Source: Paenibacillus xylanilyticus
Lineage (GTDB): Bacteria; Bacillota; Bacilli; Paenibacillales; Paenibacillaceae
Reading direction: 5' to 3'
NCBI RefSeq assembly: GCF_009664365.1
Contig: NZ_CP044310.1
Location: 5,333,501-5,397,500, forward strand
DNA length: 64,000 nucleotides
How positions within the stretch are numbered: the first letter of the stretch is position 1; every line of letters starts with the position of its first letter. Under the pieces are notes generated by a model that was not told the DNA's origin, ran no database searches, and was given only the letters and a program-made list of their open reading frames with translations. Shown piece by piece: positions 1-8,883 of this stretch. Made by a program: the position numbers and the translations under genes.

Positions 1-198
1 GAACAACGGCAACCAGATGAGAACCGTTTCCAAAACAATAACGAGAGGCAAACTGTTCAGGAAGGCAACAGCACCGTCAAAAGCTTCTTTGCCGCCTTCA
101 ACTGCCGAGAAGTTCGTCACCAGGTGCTCAAGAAAAAACAAACTGAGCGGGATGACGCCAAGCAAGGAGTGCAGCTTTCTGGAGTAAAACCCTTTCAT
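1..198 (-). CDS. sdhC: Succinate dehydrogenase cytochrome b558 subunit SdhC (partial, N-terminal 66 residues)
   Basis: Only the first 66 codons are in the window; the gene runs off the left edge. The start ATG is at 198 with an AAAGGGG ribosome site about a dozen bases upstream. The translation opens with FYSRKLHSLLGVIPL, followed by the histidine-containing LEHLVTNFSA segment and a second hydrophobic stretch. This is the N-terminus of the Bacillus-type di-heme SdhC membrane anchor that carries electrons from succinate to menaquinone. In B. subtilis sdhCAB lies near trxA-uvrC, and both are close by here. The gene is divergent from a LysR regulator at 493, which may control it. Confidence 0.82.
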   Translation of the reverse strand, partial: MKGFYSRKLHSLLGVIPLSLFFLEHLVTNFSAVEGGKEAFDGAVAFLNSLPLVIVLETVLIWLPLF

Positions 199-492
199 AA
201 AATGTCGTTCCCCTTTCGCTAAATACAACGTTTTCATAAAATACTTCGCTTATCATGACACAAACCTTTCCCATGGAAAGGTTCGACAAATTGTTCCGTT
301 TTCATCAGGTGTGAACAACTTGTGTCACGATTCATGTTACTCCTTTTTTTCTTATAATGGAATTGCAATATAATTATTAATTGTTATAACCTATAGGTAT
401 AAGAGCTGAAACATCGGACAGGCAGGCATATCGCATTGAAAACGATTTAACAAGGACAACAATCACACCCCATGGAAAAGAGGTTAGTGTTT
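199..492. promoter_or_regulatory. Divergent sdhC / LysR control region with two palindromes
   Basis: This 294-base gap separates two divergent genes. A perfect 9-base inverted repeat with a 3-base spacer (AACCTTTCC-CAT-GGAAAGGTT) lies at 263-283. A second dyad built around CCTATAGG, with TTATA/TATAA outer arms, lies at 384-402 and is a reasonable LysR-type binding site. TGACACAA at 256-263 and TTGTGTCA at 320-327 form a further inverted pair. A TATAAT at 353-358 is a likely -10 for the LysR gene. A weak cre-like 14-mer at 223-236 precedes sdhC and another at 437-450 precedes the LysR gene; both deviate from consensus. Confidence 0.5.
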
Positions 493-1416
493 ATGTTCGA
501 GGATTTAAATGCATTTGCGGCAGTCGTGGAGCAATCAAGTCTGAATCGTGCCTCCAAATTGCTGAATCTGTCTCAGCCTGCCCTTTCGCGCAAAATTGCG
601 AAACTGGAGGATGAACTGGGGGTATCGCTTTTTCACCGCCGAGGCAAACGCCTTGAATTGACCAGTGTCGGCCAACTTGCCTACACCTTCGCTGTGGAAC
701 AAAAGCAGCAGCAGCAGAAGTTTCTGACCATGCTTGCCCAGTATAAGGACGAGGAGCAAAGCACCATTACGCTTGGAGCGTCCCTGACTACTCTTCAGAC
801 CACCCTCCCCCCTTTGGTCAATGCTTTCATGGAGAAGCATCCCAACGCCGAGATCAAGCTCGTGACAGGGAAAACACATGAGATTGTTTCCTTTGTCCGG
901 GACAAAAAGGCAGACGTTGGCATTGTTGCCTCTTCCATTAATGAAGCCGGGCTGAACTGTGTACCTCTCTTCGATGATCACCTGGAGCTGGTTGTACCGC
1001 TTACGCATCCTTTATCCGGGAAAGAGGCCGGGATGGAGCACTTGCAGGATCTGCCCATGATCACCTTTTCCAAAGGCACTTGGTATCGCAAGCTGACAGA
1101 CGATCTGTTTCAGCGCTGTGCCGTCATGCCGGATATTCGCATGGAGATTGATTCGTTTGAAGCCATCGTTCGCCTCCTGCCCACCTGCAAGGCTGCTGCG
1201 CTGCTGCCCAAATCCTATCTCCGTCCCCAGCTGCTTGCAGACAATGATCTCGTCTCCGTGTATCTGCCCCAGCTGCAGCAGACTCGCCGGACTACCTGCA
1301 TGATCTACGGGGAAAAGGAAGATCTCAGCGAAACATCCAGACAGTGGGTCAAAGAAACTGCAGCGCTCTTTACAGCAAAGGCGCCGCTGCCCTCCAGGAG
1401 GACTACGACGCCTTAA
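493..1416 (+). CDS. LysR-family transcriptional regulator
   Basis: A 307-residue protein with the standard LysR plan: a winged helix-turn-helix in roughly the first 60 residues (NRASKLLNLSQPALSRKIAK, then LGVSLFHRRGKRLELTSVG), a glutamine-rich linker helix, and a periplasmic-binding-like effector domain to the end. An in-frame ATG at 474 would add 7 residues. The ATG at 493 is preferred because a GAGG ribosome site at 480-483 is correctly spaced and the family usually starts with this MFEDLNAF-like segment. It is divergent from sdhC and the two share a regulatory gap, so control of succinate dehydrogenase and of itself is the simplest inference. The effector is unknown. Confidence 0.85.
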   Translation: MFEDLNAFAAVVEQSSLNRASKLLNLSQPALSRKIAKLEDELGVSLFHRRGKRLELTSVGQLAYTFAVEQKQQQQKFLTMLAQYKDEEQSTITLGASLTTLQTTLPPLVNAFMEKHPNAEIKLVTGKTHEIVSFVRDKKADVGIVASSINEAGLNCVPLFDDHLELVVPLTHPLSGKEAGMEHLQDLPMITFSKGTWYRKLTDDLFQRCAVMPDIRMEIDSFEAIVRLLPTCKAAALLPKSYLRPQLLADNDLVSVYLPQLQQTRRTTCMIYGEKEDLSETSRQWVKETAALFTAKAPLPSRRTTTP

Positions 1417-1483
1417 TAAATCGATGTGAGCTTCATCTTCGCTTTGCCCTTGCCCTGGCCTTTGCCTGAACGGTGGAATCGGA

Positions 1484-2155
1484 TTAGCCCTCCTGGCTGA
1501 TTACCTCTTGTTCGAACCGGTCGATATCATCATTCATTCCGATAATGACCATGATATCGCCCATCTGAAGCGAGTCCAGGGCAGTCGGAGCGATGATGAC
1601 TCCAGTCTCCTTCTGCAGCGCCACAATACTGCACCCGAAGCGTACACGAGCGTTCAGACTGGACAGCGTGGTATTATGCAGACATGCCGGCACTTTCATT
1701 TCCACAATGCTGTAATCATTGGAAAGTTCAATGTAGTCCAGCAGATTCGGGGTGACGAGCTGATGGGCAACCCGAATGCCCATGTCCCGTTCCGGATAAA
1801 CGACGCGATCAATGCCCAGCTTATCCAGAGCTCGCCCGTGCAAGACGGATATTGCCTTGGCAACGACCGTTTTCACACCCAGCTCCTTCAACAGGATGGC
1901 GGTAAGAATGCTGGTCTGAATATCGTCACCAATGGCTACAATCCCGCAGTCGAAATTACGGATCCCCAGTGAGCGCAGCACTTCCTCATCCGTAGCATCC
2001 GCCACAACCGCGTGAGTGACCAATTCGCTCATGTCTTCGACGACCTCTTCATTTTTATCGATGCCAAGCACCTCGTAGCCAAGTTCCATTAATTCCTGTG
2101 CCAGACTCGAGCCGAAGCGCCCCAGCCCAATGACCGCAAACTGCTGTCTTTTCAT
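1484..2155 (-). CDS. Ktr/Trk-type potassium uptake regulatory subunit (RCK domain)
   Basis: A 223-residue cytosolic protein. The N-terminal RCK/Rossmann domain carries the dinucleotide fold motif GLGRFGSSLA at residues 10-19, with an acidic residue closing strand 2 (GIDKN). A C-terminal RCK_C ligand domain occupies roughly residues 135-220. Length and architecture match KtrA and KtrC, which form a gating ring under the KtrB or KtrD membrane dimer and bind ATP/ADP, with c-di-AMP binding the RCK_C domain. The membrane subunit gene lies 16 bases upstream on the same strand, so the two form an operon. Membrane subunit first is the reverse of B. subtilis ktrAB, so A/B versus C/D naming is left open. 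Confidence 0.88.
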   Translation of the reverse strand: MKRQQFAVIGLGRFGSSLAQELMELGYEVLGIDKNEEVVEDMSELVTHAVVADATDEEVLRSLGIRNFDCGIVAIGDDIQTSILTAILLKELGVKTVVAKAISVLHGRALDKLGIDRVVYPERDMGIRVAHQLVTPNLLDYIELSNDYSIVEMKVPACLHNTTLSSLNARVRFGCSIVALQKETGVIIAPTALDSLQMGDIMVIIGMNDDIDRFEQEVISQEG

Positions 2156-2171
2156 TGTTCTTCACGAACCC

Positions 2172-3512
2172 CTATCCAATAATCATTTTTCCTTCAGGAT
2201 ACTTATACAGTTCCTTACCCTTTTTCTGTCCAAGTGCATACGCCAGCGTAATCGGTCCAAGCCGGCCCGCGAACATCATGAAACAAATCATGAGCTTTCC
2301 GAATGTGGTCAGCTTCAGCGTCAACCCCATCGATAATCCGACGGTAGAAAAGGCTGATGTCGTTTCAAATAAAATCATGAGAAATCCGCTATCTTCCGTC
2401 ATGGTGAGCAGCATGGTCACTGCAATGATGAGCAGCAGCGCAAGAAGCGTAACCGTCAATGCCTTGAAAATGCGTTCCTGTTCCAGCCGATATCTGAAAA
2501 AGACAATATCCTCTCTGCCGCGCATCATCGCGATGACAGCTCCGACCATGATCATAAACGTTGTCGTTTTGATCCCGCCTCCGGTGGAACCTGGAGAAGC
2601 CCCGATAAACATTAAAATAATAATGAAAAACTGCGTTGCCTGTCTGAGACCGGCAATATCCAGGGTATTAGCTCCTGCCGTTCGCGGGGTTACCGACTGA
2701 AAGAACGAACCGAGAAGTTTGCCTCCCCAGTTCAAGCTGCCCAATGTCTGTGGATTGCTGTATTCAAACACAAAAATGACCAGTGCACCGAATCCAATGA
2801 GCAAGCCTGTAGTTAACAGCACCACCTTGGAATGCAGCGAAAGTTTGCGCGTTTTGCGATAATCCACCAGATCGGATAAAACAACAAAGCCAATACCCCC
2901 AGCCACAATCAAGAACATCGCTGTAAAGTTCACAAGCGGATCATAGACATACCCGGTCAAGCTGCGGAAGTCGCCAAACATATCAAACCCTGCATTGTTA
3001 AACATCGAGATGGCATGCCAGTATCCGTAATAAATCGCTTGTCCGACAGGCATGTCGAATGACCAGCGGATAGCAAATAGCGTGCCGCAAATGGCTTCCA
3101 AAATGAGCGAGTAGGCCACGACCTTGCGGATAAGCCGCACAATGCCTTCCATCGTGTTCTGGTTCATCGCTTCCTGCAAAATCAATCGCTCCCGCAGGGA
3201 GATCCGCCGCTTGAACGCAATGGCCACAAGTGTGGACATGGTCATGAAGCCAAGACCACCGATTTGAATCAGAACGGCAAGTATCACCTGACCCAGTACA
3301 GTAAAGTGAGTACCCGTGTCCACAACAACCAACCCGGTAACACAGACCGCCGATGTAGCTGTGAATAATGCATCAATAAAGGGAAGACTATCTCTGCTGC
3401 GGCTGGAAACCGGAAGCATGAGCAGCAATGTTCCGAGCAGGATAATTCCCGCAAATCCCAGGACAAGAATACGTGGGGGCGATAGCCGCACCCATTGATT
3501 ATTCAGTTTCAC
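2172..3512 (-). CDS. Ktr/Trk-family potassium transporter membrane subunit
   Basis: An integral membrane protein of about 446 residues in the KtrB/TrkH superfamily of K+ (often Na+-coupled) channels. The four selectivity-filter loops are visible in order: TSAVCVTGL, MFNNAGFD, SVTPRTAG and TSAFSTVGL. An in-frame ATG at 3578 exists, but the GTG at 3512 is preferred: a GAGGTGG ribosome site sits 11 bases before it and it gives the usual family length of about 445. The RCK subunit gene follows 16 bases downstream. The transcript would carry a leader of about 225 bases. Confidence 0.87.
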   Translation of the reverse strand: MKLNNQWVRLSPPRILVLGFAGIILLGTLLLMLPVSSRSRDSLPFIDALFTATSAVCVTGLVVVDTGTHFTVLGQVILAVLIQIGGLGFMTMSTLVAIAFKRRISLRERLILQEAMNQNTMEGIVRLIRKVVAYSLILEAICGTLFAIRWSFDMPVGQAIYYGYWHAISMFNNAGFDMFGDFRSLTGYVYDPLVNFTAMFLIVAGGIGFVVLSDLVDYRKTRKLSLHSKVVLLTTGLLIGFGALVIFVFEYSNPQTLGSLNWGGKLLGSFFQSVTPRTAGANTLDIAGLRQATQFFIIILMFIGASPGSTGGGIKTTTFMIMVGAVIAMMRGREDIVFFRYRLEQERIFKALTVTLLALLLIIAVTMLLTMTEDSGFLMILFETTSAFSTVGLSMGLTLKLTTFGKLMICFMMFAGRLGPITLAYALGQKKGKELYKYPEGKMIIG

Positions 3513-3773
3513 TTGTGTATCATCCACCTCTGCCAAAAAGAAAATGACCCCACAATGTGGAGCCTTTCTCCGAATCACTTATCCTTGGCACCAGGGCCAA
3601 CACACGAAATCTTGGATAAGCTTCGATCGGAGCATATAAACATGTATGATTGTAGTCATCACCACATATGCATTAAGGTTGGAATCCTCTTATTCGTTCC
3701 CTTGCAAGGCTAAAGACATGCAAATATTGCACATTTGTTTCAAAATTATAAGCGCTGCGGCTGTTGCAGACAA
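3513..3773 (-). promoter_or_regulatory. Promoter and long 5' leader of the potassium uptake operon
   Basis: Reading the minus strand, TTGTCT (3768-3773) and TATAAT (3745-3750) are separated by 17 bases, a good vegetative promoter. Transcription would begin near 3738, leaving about 225 bases before the GTG at 3512. A small hairpin (CCACA/TGTGG, near 3551-3561) followed by a T-rich stretch could act as an attenuator. The c-di-AMP (ydaO) riboswitch core was looked for and not found. Confidence 0.5.
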
Positions 3774-3974
3774 AACGATTTTTGTGTAAATAGGATCGAA
3801 TTCCGGCAAAAAGGGAAAAACTCAGATATATCAATGAACGGATCAGATTCATTCGATCATTTTCATTCATTTTCAGGGATTTGCACGTCTTTTCGTTTCA
3901 TCATTGGCATTCAGGGTTCGGCCTGTGCTATCTTTACTTTAATATCCAAATTAATAAAGGAGGAACACCATTAC

Positions 3975-5672
3975 ATGAACCCCTTAGGGCAGCCTTTGGT
4001 ACTCAAAGCTAACTTCAAGCGTTTAGGGTTGCTGGCGGCGATTGGCCTGATTTTGTTTTTTGTCTTTCAGATCTTCCCTGCTACTTCATCACAAACCACG
4101 GATATTCCGTCTACATCTTTTATAAGCAAGGAACAGGCAACCCAATCCGCACGATCATTCGCAGCCTCCATGGCCGATTACACCCTTCCTTCGGATAACG
4201 GCAAGACACTGGTCACCTATCAGACCCATTCCGATATCTATGGATATATGGCCAAAACTAAACAGCTTGATTCGTATAATCAAAAATGGGAAGCAGCCTA
4301 CCCCTACGATGTGTTTCGCGTTCGTTTGCCTGATGAGGACAACGGCGGTTATTTGAATGTGGACGTACATATGAGAACTGGCAAGGTTGTTGGTTTCAAA
4401 CGAGAAGTACCTTCTTCCCTGTATGCTTCCGCTGAGGCTGAGCAGGACAAGAACAAACGCAATGCCACGATTCAGCTCGCCGAGGGCAATCTCCCATTGG
4501 ACGAAAAGGAGCAGCTGGCATCCGGAATTCTGGCCGAATTCGGCTATGACGCCCCCAAGCTTCAGCTGGATACCCGCGAAGGTGAAGGTGGATTAACCTA
4601 TACGGATGCGGATAAGCAGATCGGTGATTCGAAGCTGGAACTGAATTTTACCTTTGAAAACGGAGCGGTTCGCTCCTTCGAATCAGTCTTCTCGGTTCCA
4701 GACGAGCATATCAACTATGTAAAAGATCAAACTCGTCAGGCCAACTGGATGACTTATGGAGGTTATGCTTTCCTGACCTTTGTGCTTGGTGTGCTGGCGA
4801 TTATCTACAGCATTCTCACCCGGGCACATACATCATTTAAACGCGGGATTATTCTGTCCCTTGTGTACTTCGCCGCATCTGTTATTGGTACACTAAACAT
4901 GATTCCACTGTTTCAGGCACAAGGCCTGTCCAGCTTCATGCTCGCCTTCCTGATGCTCATGCAGACCGGAATCACGTTGGTCATGAGTGCCACGATCTAC
5001 CTCTCCCTCGTTGCAGGAGATGGCATGTGGCGCAAAATCGGACTGAATCCTTGGCCGCGTGCAAAAGAGCCCGGATACGGCAAATATGTCCTTCACAGCA
5101 TGTATACAGGGTATCTGTGGGCGTTCATTTTGCTTGGCGTTCAATCCATCCTGTTCTTCATTCTGGAACGAAGCATAGGAAGCTGGTCTACCACTTCGGC
5201 AGACCAATCGACTTACAATATGTCCTACGCATGGATCTTTCCGATCATGGCCTGGATGGCCGGGATTGGAGAGGAAACGGTGTACCGGCTGTTCGGCATT
5301 CGCATGATGCAAAAAATCGTGCGTAATACCTTCATCGCCTGTCTGATTCCAACGTTGATCTGGGCACTTGGACATACACTTTATCCAATCTACCCGGTCA
5401 TTACACGTCCAATAGAGCTCATGGTCATCGGTTTGCTGTTCAGTCTGGTCATGCTGCGTCACGGCTTTATCGCCGTTGTTTTCAGCCATGTCATCTTCGA
5501 CAGCCTGCTGATGGGACTCAGCCTGATCTTTATGGGTGACGCCCTAAATATCTCTGCAGGCATCTTCTGGATTGTACTTCCAGCCATCGTTGGATATGTG
5601 ATTTACAAATGGAATCCACAAAAAAAAGAGAAGCCGTATGTTACGACTCCTCATCCCGAAGGGCTGCAATAA
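3975..5672 (+). CDS. CPBP-family intramembrane metalloprotease-like protein with large extracytoplasmic N-domain
   Basis: A 565-residue membrane protein. The frame is open further upstream, but the ATG at 3975 follows an AAAGGAGG ribosome site and gives a proper N-terminus. One membrane segment (about residues 18-35) is followed by about 220 mostly hydrophilic residues predicted outside, then several membrane helices. The C-terminal part carries the CPBP (Abi/Rce1) motifs: EETVYR with E433, E434 and R438, then H467 in GHTLYP and H505 in FSHVIFD. Related proteins process peptides or confer bacteriocin immunity; the substrate here is unknown. The last 32 bases overlap the 3' end of uvrC on the other strand. 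Confidence 0.8.
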   Translation: MNPLGQPLVLKANFKRLGLLAAIGLILFFVFQIFPATSSQTTDIPSTSFISKEQATQSARSFAASMADYTLPSDNGKTLVTYQTHSDIYGYMAKTKQLDSYNQKWEAAYPYDVFRVRLPDEDNGGYLNVDVHMRTGKVVGFKREVPSSLYASAEAEQDKNKRNATIQLAEGNLPLDEKEQLASGILAEFGYDAPKLQLDTREGEGGLTYTDADKQIGDSKLELNFTFENGAVRSFESVFSVPDEHINYVKDQTRQANWMTYGGYAFLTFVLGVLAIIYSILTRAHTSFKRGIILSLVYFAASVIGTLNMIPLFQAQGLSSFMLAFLMLMQTGITLVMSATIYLSLVAGDGMWRKIGLNPWPRAKEPGYGKYVLHSMYTGYLWAFILLGVQSILFFILERSIGSWSTTSADQSTYNMSYAWIFPIMAWMAGIGEETVYRLFGIRMMQKIVRNTFIACLIPTLIWALGHTLYPIYPVITRPIELMVIGLLFSLVMLRHGFIAVVFSHVIFDSLLMGLSLIFMGDALNISAGIFWIVLPAIVGYVIYKWNPQKKEKPYVTTPHPEGLQ

Positions 5673-7728
5673 TTTGTTTAGCTAGTTTATCACCGATAGA
5701 TAGAGGCCGGAAGTCTTCGACGCTGGCCTCTTTTATTTTGCGTAAAGAACCAAAATGCTTCAGCAGCAGCTTACGACGCTTCTCGCCGATGCCAGGAATG
5801 GAATCCAGACGCGAAGTGACCATGGACTTGCCGCGCTGCTCCCGGTGGAACGAGATGGCGAAGCGGTGAACCTCTTCCTGAATACGTTGAAGCAGATAAA
5901 ACTCCTGGCTGTCCCGCGGCAGTGAAATAACTTCCGGCGGATTGCCAATCATGAGCTGAGAAGTTTTGTGTTTGGCGTCTTTCACCAGACCACACACGGG
6001 AATAAACAAACCTAGTTCATTCTCCAATATATCCACAGCAGCCGAAATCTGCCCTTTTCCGCCATCCACAACGATCAGGTCAGGCTGGGGCAGGTTTTCC
6101 TTCAATACCCGCTCATAGCGTCTGCGGATGACTTCACGCATCGTTTCGTAATCATCGGGTCCTTCTACTGAACGAACCTTGTATTTACGGTATTCTTTCT
6201 TGTCCGGCTTGCCATCGGTAAATACAATCATCGCCGAAACCGGGTTGGTTCCCTGAATGTTGGAGTTATCAAACGCCTCGATTCGGCGCAGTTGATCCAG
6301 ACCGATCCAGCGCCCAAGACCCTCAGATGCTTTGGATGTACGTTCCTCGTTACGCTCAATCAGACGGAATTTCTCTTCCAAGGCCACACGTGCGTTATCC
6401 ACAGCCATGGTGATCATTTGGCGTTTCAACCCGCGCTGCGGGATGTGAACCTTGATCTCCAGCCACTCCTGCAGAGCCGCCGCAGCCTGGAACGGGTCTT
6501 CCAATCCAGGGCGGTTCGTATCCACAGCCGCATCCTCCTGGTGATCGGACAGATCCTGAGCCATTGCTGTTTCTGCTTCAGCCTCGTCCGAAGCATGGTT
6601 TTCCCCATAAGCTGTACGCGATTCAGCAACTTGTGGTTCAGCAGACACATCATCTAATGCTGACGACAATGGATCCGATTCCGATGCCACAGCTGACGGC
6701 ACATCCGCAGCCATAACTTCCGTGTTATCCCCCGAGTCTTCAGTGACCAGTTCTTTCGGAACTTCAGGCAGCAAGATCTCCTGCGGCAGTGCCGGATTAT
6801 CGCTATAATACTGCGTCACGTAGGACATAAAGTCACTGTACGCTTCACCATAAAAAGGAAACGTCGATACATGGCGCTCGATCATTTTCCCCTGACGCAT
6901 ATATAAAATCTGGACGCACATCCAGCCCTTATCAATGGCGAACCCAAACACATCGCGGTCTCTGGCGTCCGCCATTGTAATTTTCTGTTTCTCCATCATG
7001 GCGTCAATCGCTATGACCTGGTCCCGCAGTTCCTTGGCACGTTCGAAATACAGATCCTCTGCAGCTTCCTGCATTTTGCGCTGCAGATCCTTCTTGATTT
7101 CTTCGTGACCTCCGCTTAGGAATGATCCGATTTCTTGGGAAATCTGGTCATATTGCTCCTTGCCTACTTCCTTCACACAAGGAGCAAGACATTGTCCCAT
7201 ATGGTAATACAGGCAGACTTCCTTCGGCATTACGCCGCATTTGCGCAGCGGATACATGCGGTCGAGCAGCTTTTTCGTTTGGTGTGCCGCGTACGAGTTT
7301 GGATAGGGTCCAAAGTACTTGGCTTTATCTTTCAGCACACGCCGGGTCACTTCGAGCCGGGGATGCTTTTCATTCGTAATTTTAAGATAAGGAAAGGTTT
7401 TGTCATCCTTGAGCAAGACGTTATAACGCGGCATGTGTTTTTTGATCAGGTTACACTCCAGGATGAGTGCTTCCATATTGCTGCCGGTTACAATGTATTC
7501 GAAATCGCGGATTTCGGATACGAGACGCTGCGTTTTTCCGTTATGACTGCCAATAAAATAAGAGCGTACACGGTTTTTCAGCACTTTGGCCTTACCTACA
7601 TAGATAATGGTACCTTCGCTGTTTTTCATCAAATAACAGCCAGGCATATCAGGCAGCAGTGCAAGCTTATGCCGTATCTGCTCCAGGGCCTGCTCCTGTT
7701 CTTGCAGAACATTGATGAATTCATCCAT
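5641..7728 (-). CDS. uvrC: UvrABC excinuclease subunit C
   Basis: UvrC makes the two incisions in nucleotide excision repair. In order: a GIY-YIG nuclease domain (about residues 22-100, with MPGCYLMK and IIYVGKA), a cysteine-containing segment, a UVR domain (about 205-240), an RNase H-like endonuclease domain ([12 protein letters not shown] onward) and C-terminal helix-hairpin-helix repeats ([14 protein letters not shown]). The ATG at 7728 is preferred over an upstream extension because the GIY-YIG domain then starts at the usual distance. At 695 residues it is about 90 longer than typical UvrC. The excess is an acidic, low-complexity insert near residues 325-425, before the nuclease domain. 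trxA lies upstream on the same strand, as in B. subtilis. Confidence 0.95.
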   Translation of the reverse strand: MDEFINVLQEQEQALEQIRHKLALLPDMPGCYLMKNSEGTIIYVGKAKVLKNRVRSYFIGSHNGKTQRLVSEIRDFEYIVTGSNMEALILECNLIKKHMPRYNVLLKDDKTFPYLKITNEKHPRLEVTRRVLKDKAKYFGPYPNSYAAHQTKKLLDRMYPLRKCGVMPKEVCLYYHMGQCLAPCVKEVGKEQYDQISQEIGSFLSGGHEEIKKDLQRKMQEAAEDLYFERAKELRDQVIAIDAMMEKQKITMADARDRDVFGFAIDKGWMCVQILYMRQGKMIERHVSTFPFYGEAYSDFMSYVTQYYSDNPALPQEILLPEVPKELVTEDSGDNTEVMAADVPSAVASESDPLSSALDDVSAEPQVAESRTAYGENHASDEAEAETAMAQDLSDHQEDAAVDTNRPGLEDPFQAAAALQEWLEIKVHIPQRGLKRQMITMAVDNARVALEEKFRLIERNEERTSKASEGLGRWIGLDQLRRIEAFDNSNIQGTNPVSAMIVFTDGKPDKKEYRKYKVRSVEGPDDYETMREVIRRRYERVLKENLPQPDLIVVDGGKGQISAAVDILENELGLFIPVCGLVKDAKHKTSQLMIGNPPEVISLPRDSQEFYLLQRIQEEVHRFAISFHREQRGKSMVTSRLDSIPGIGEKRRKLLLKHFGSLRKIKEASVEDFRPLSIGDKLAKQIIAALRDEES

Positions 7729-7783
7729 AATTCGGTGGGTCCTCCCTCCCGATCGATTCTGAGAAAGTTGAAAGCTTCTCCTT

Positions 7784-7930
7784 ACATGTGCCACTCCGAT
7801 GCCAGAATGATCTTCCAATCGCTGTTACCCCCGGATTTCTTATGATTGCTTTTTTTAAAGGTATAAATCCGGTGATAAAGGCGACCACTTCGTTTCTTCA
7901 GATCATTTCTGTCCTCTCCGTTAAACATGT
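7784..7930. repeat. Palindromic intergenic repeat, copy A
   Basis: This element lies between trxA and uvrC. Its ends are the inverted pair ACATGT (7784-7789 and 7925-7930). Inside, CAGAATGATCT (7803-7813) pairs with the complement of the stretch ending at 7911, and a central hairpin is formed by ACCCCCGGATTT and AAATCCGGTGAT. The same structure with compensating base changes occurs at 17400-17582. No coding capacity is seen. It behaves like a REP- or MITE-like small mobile or RNA-forming repeat. Confidence 0.75.
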
Positions 7931-7998
7931 AATTTTCAGACCAACTTATAATAATCGTATACCACTATATTGTCCTATAAAAAGATATTCGACGCAAA

Positions 7999-8026
7999 AC
8001 GCCCCCGGCGCATAAACCGGAGGCGT
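7999..8026 (-). terminator. Intrinsic terminator of trxA
   Basis: On the minus strand ACGCCTCCGG pairs with CCGGGGGCGT (one G-U pair, 8-base loop), followed by TTTTG. It starts 18 bases past the trxA stop. Confidence 0.75.
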
Positions 8027-8044
8027 ATCTGTTAGCCTAGTGAA

Positions 8045-8362
8045 TTATTGGTGTTTCTCGATGATTCCTTTGAGTGCTTCTTTCGAGTTCAATCCAACCA
8101 CTTTATCAACCGGTTGGCCGTCTTTGAAGAAGATCAATGTCGGAATGCTCATTACGCCGAAGCGGGAAGCGGATTCCGGATTTTCGTCAACGTTGACTTT
8201 GGCAATTTTCACTGCATCGCCAACTTCGGTGGACAGCTCTTCCAGGATTGGAGCGAGCATTTTGCAAGGACCGCACCAAGGCGCCCAGAAATCAACAAGA
8301 ACCGTTCCTTCTCCTTCGACTTCAGCGTTAAAGGATTGATCGGATACGTTAACAATAGCCAT
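8045..8362 (-). CDS. trxA: Thioredoxin
   Basis: A 105-residue thioredoxin, the cytosolic disulfide reductase that receives electrons from thioredoxin reductase. The redox motif WCGPC is present with cysteines 30 and 33, preceded by FWAPW, and the cis-proline loop MSIPT follows. An AAGGAGG ribosome site lies 7 bases before the ATG. It has its own terminator, so it is probably transcribed apart from uvrC, although both lie on the minus strand. Confidence 0.97.
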   Translation of the reverse strand: MAIVNVSDQSFNAEVEGEGTVLVDFWAPWCGPCKMLAPILEELSTEVGDAVKIAKVNVDENPESASRFGVMSIPTLIFFKDGQPVDKVVGLNSKEALKGIIEKHQ

Positions 8363-8626
8363 GAAATTGTCCTCCTTATATATACTTACGGTTTATTTTA
8401 ACCTGTAACGTCGTGAACGACACTTCCAGTATAACACAGGTCATCTAAACTTGTGAAATGAACGTGCAATGTTCATCCCACCAACATCAAATCTTCACAA
8501 TTGGTCACCTTGACACGATTGCTGCAAAATCTTTACAAACGCTTTCTTTTCCAAGTATACTAAAATTACTCCGGGCTTCAGCTCCCTGGAAGGGCAAGCT
8601 GTTGATCCACATAAGGAGGCAATACC

Positions 8627-8782
8627 ATGGACGCAAATGTGCGGATCAGCGACCCGCGTGAACATGTGAACGAGGAGCCCCGTAACGATTTATTTGATTT
8701 GATTGCGGGTGTTGCCGGCATGGGCGGCCTGATGACAGTCATCTTCTTCGGCATGGTCATCTTCAAATTCCTGACCGAATAG
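8627..8782 (+). CDS. YqzM-like small membrane peptide
   Basis: A 51-residue protein beginning MDANVRISDPREHVNEEP, with a charged N-terminal half and one C-terminal membrane span (about residues 27-48, glycine- and methionine-rich, ending FKFLTE). An AAGGAGG ribosome site is 8 bases before the ATG. Size and layout resemble the YqzM family of Bacillus and Paenibacillus, whose function is not known to me. It is followed by a bidirectional terminator shared with dnaI. It was recognised from general resemblance, so the family name is moderately sure and the coding call is surer. Confidence 0.7.
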   Translation: MDANVRISDPREHVNEEPRNDLFDLIAGVAGMGGLMTVIFFGMVIFKFLTE

Positions 8783-8804
8783 GATGTCAGGCCCGCGCAG
8801 GACC

Positions 8805-8850
8805 AAAAAAGCCCGGTTTCCGCGACTACCGCGAAAAACCAGGCTTTTTT
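8805..8850. terminator. Bidirectional terminator between the YqzM-like gene and dnaI
   Basis: A long near-perfect hairpin with AAAAAAGCC on the left and GGCTTTTTT on the right and an ACTA loop. It serves converging transcripts from both sides. Confidence 0.9.
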
Positions 8851-8883
8851 GTGGACTACTTTTACATATAAAAATAATAAGAC

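Noticed and set aside
300-340. Rex or FNR box upstream of sdhC
   Set aside because: TGTGAAC and TTGTGTCAC are present but arms and spacing do not match either consensus.
3510-3740. c-di-AMP (ydaO) riboswitch before the potassium operon
   Set aside because: The conserved core sequences near the 3' end of that aptamer were not found.
4893-5489. 198-codon minus-strand open frame
   Set aside because: Antisense to the CPBP protease gene; histidine- and glutamine-rich shadow composition and no initiation site.
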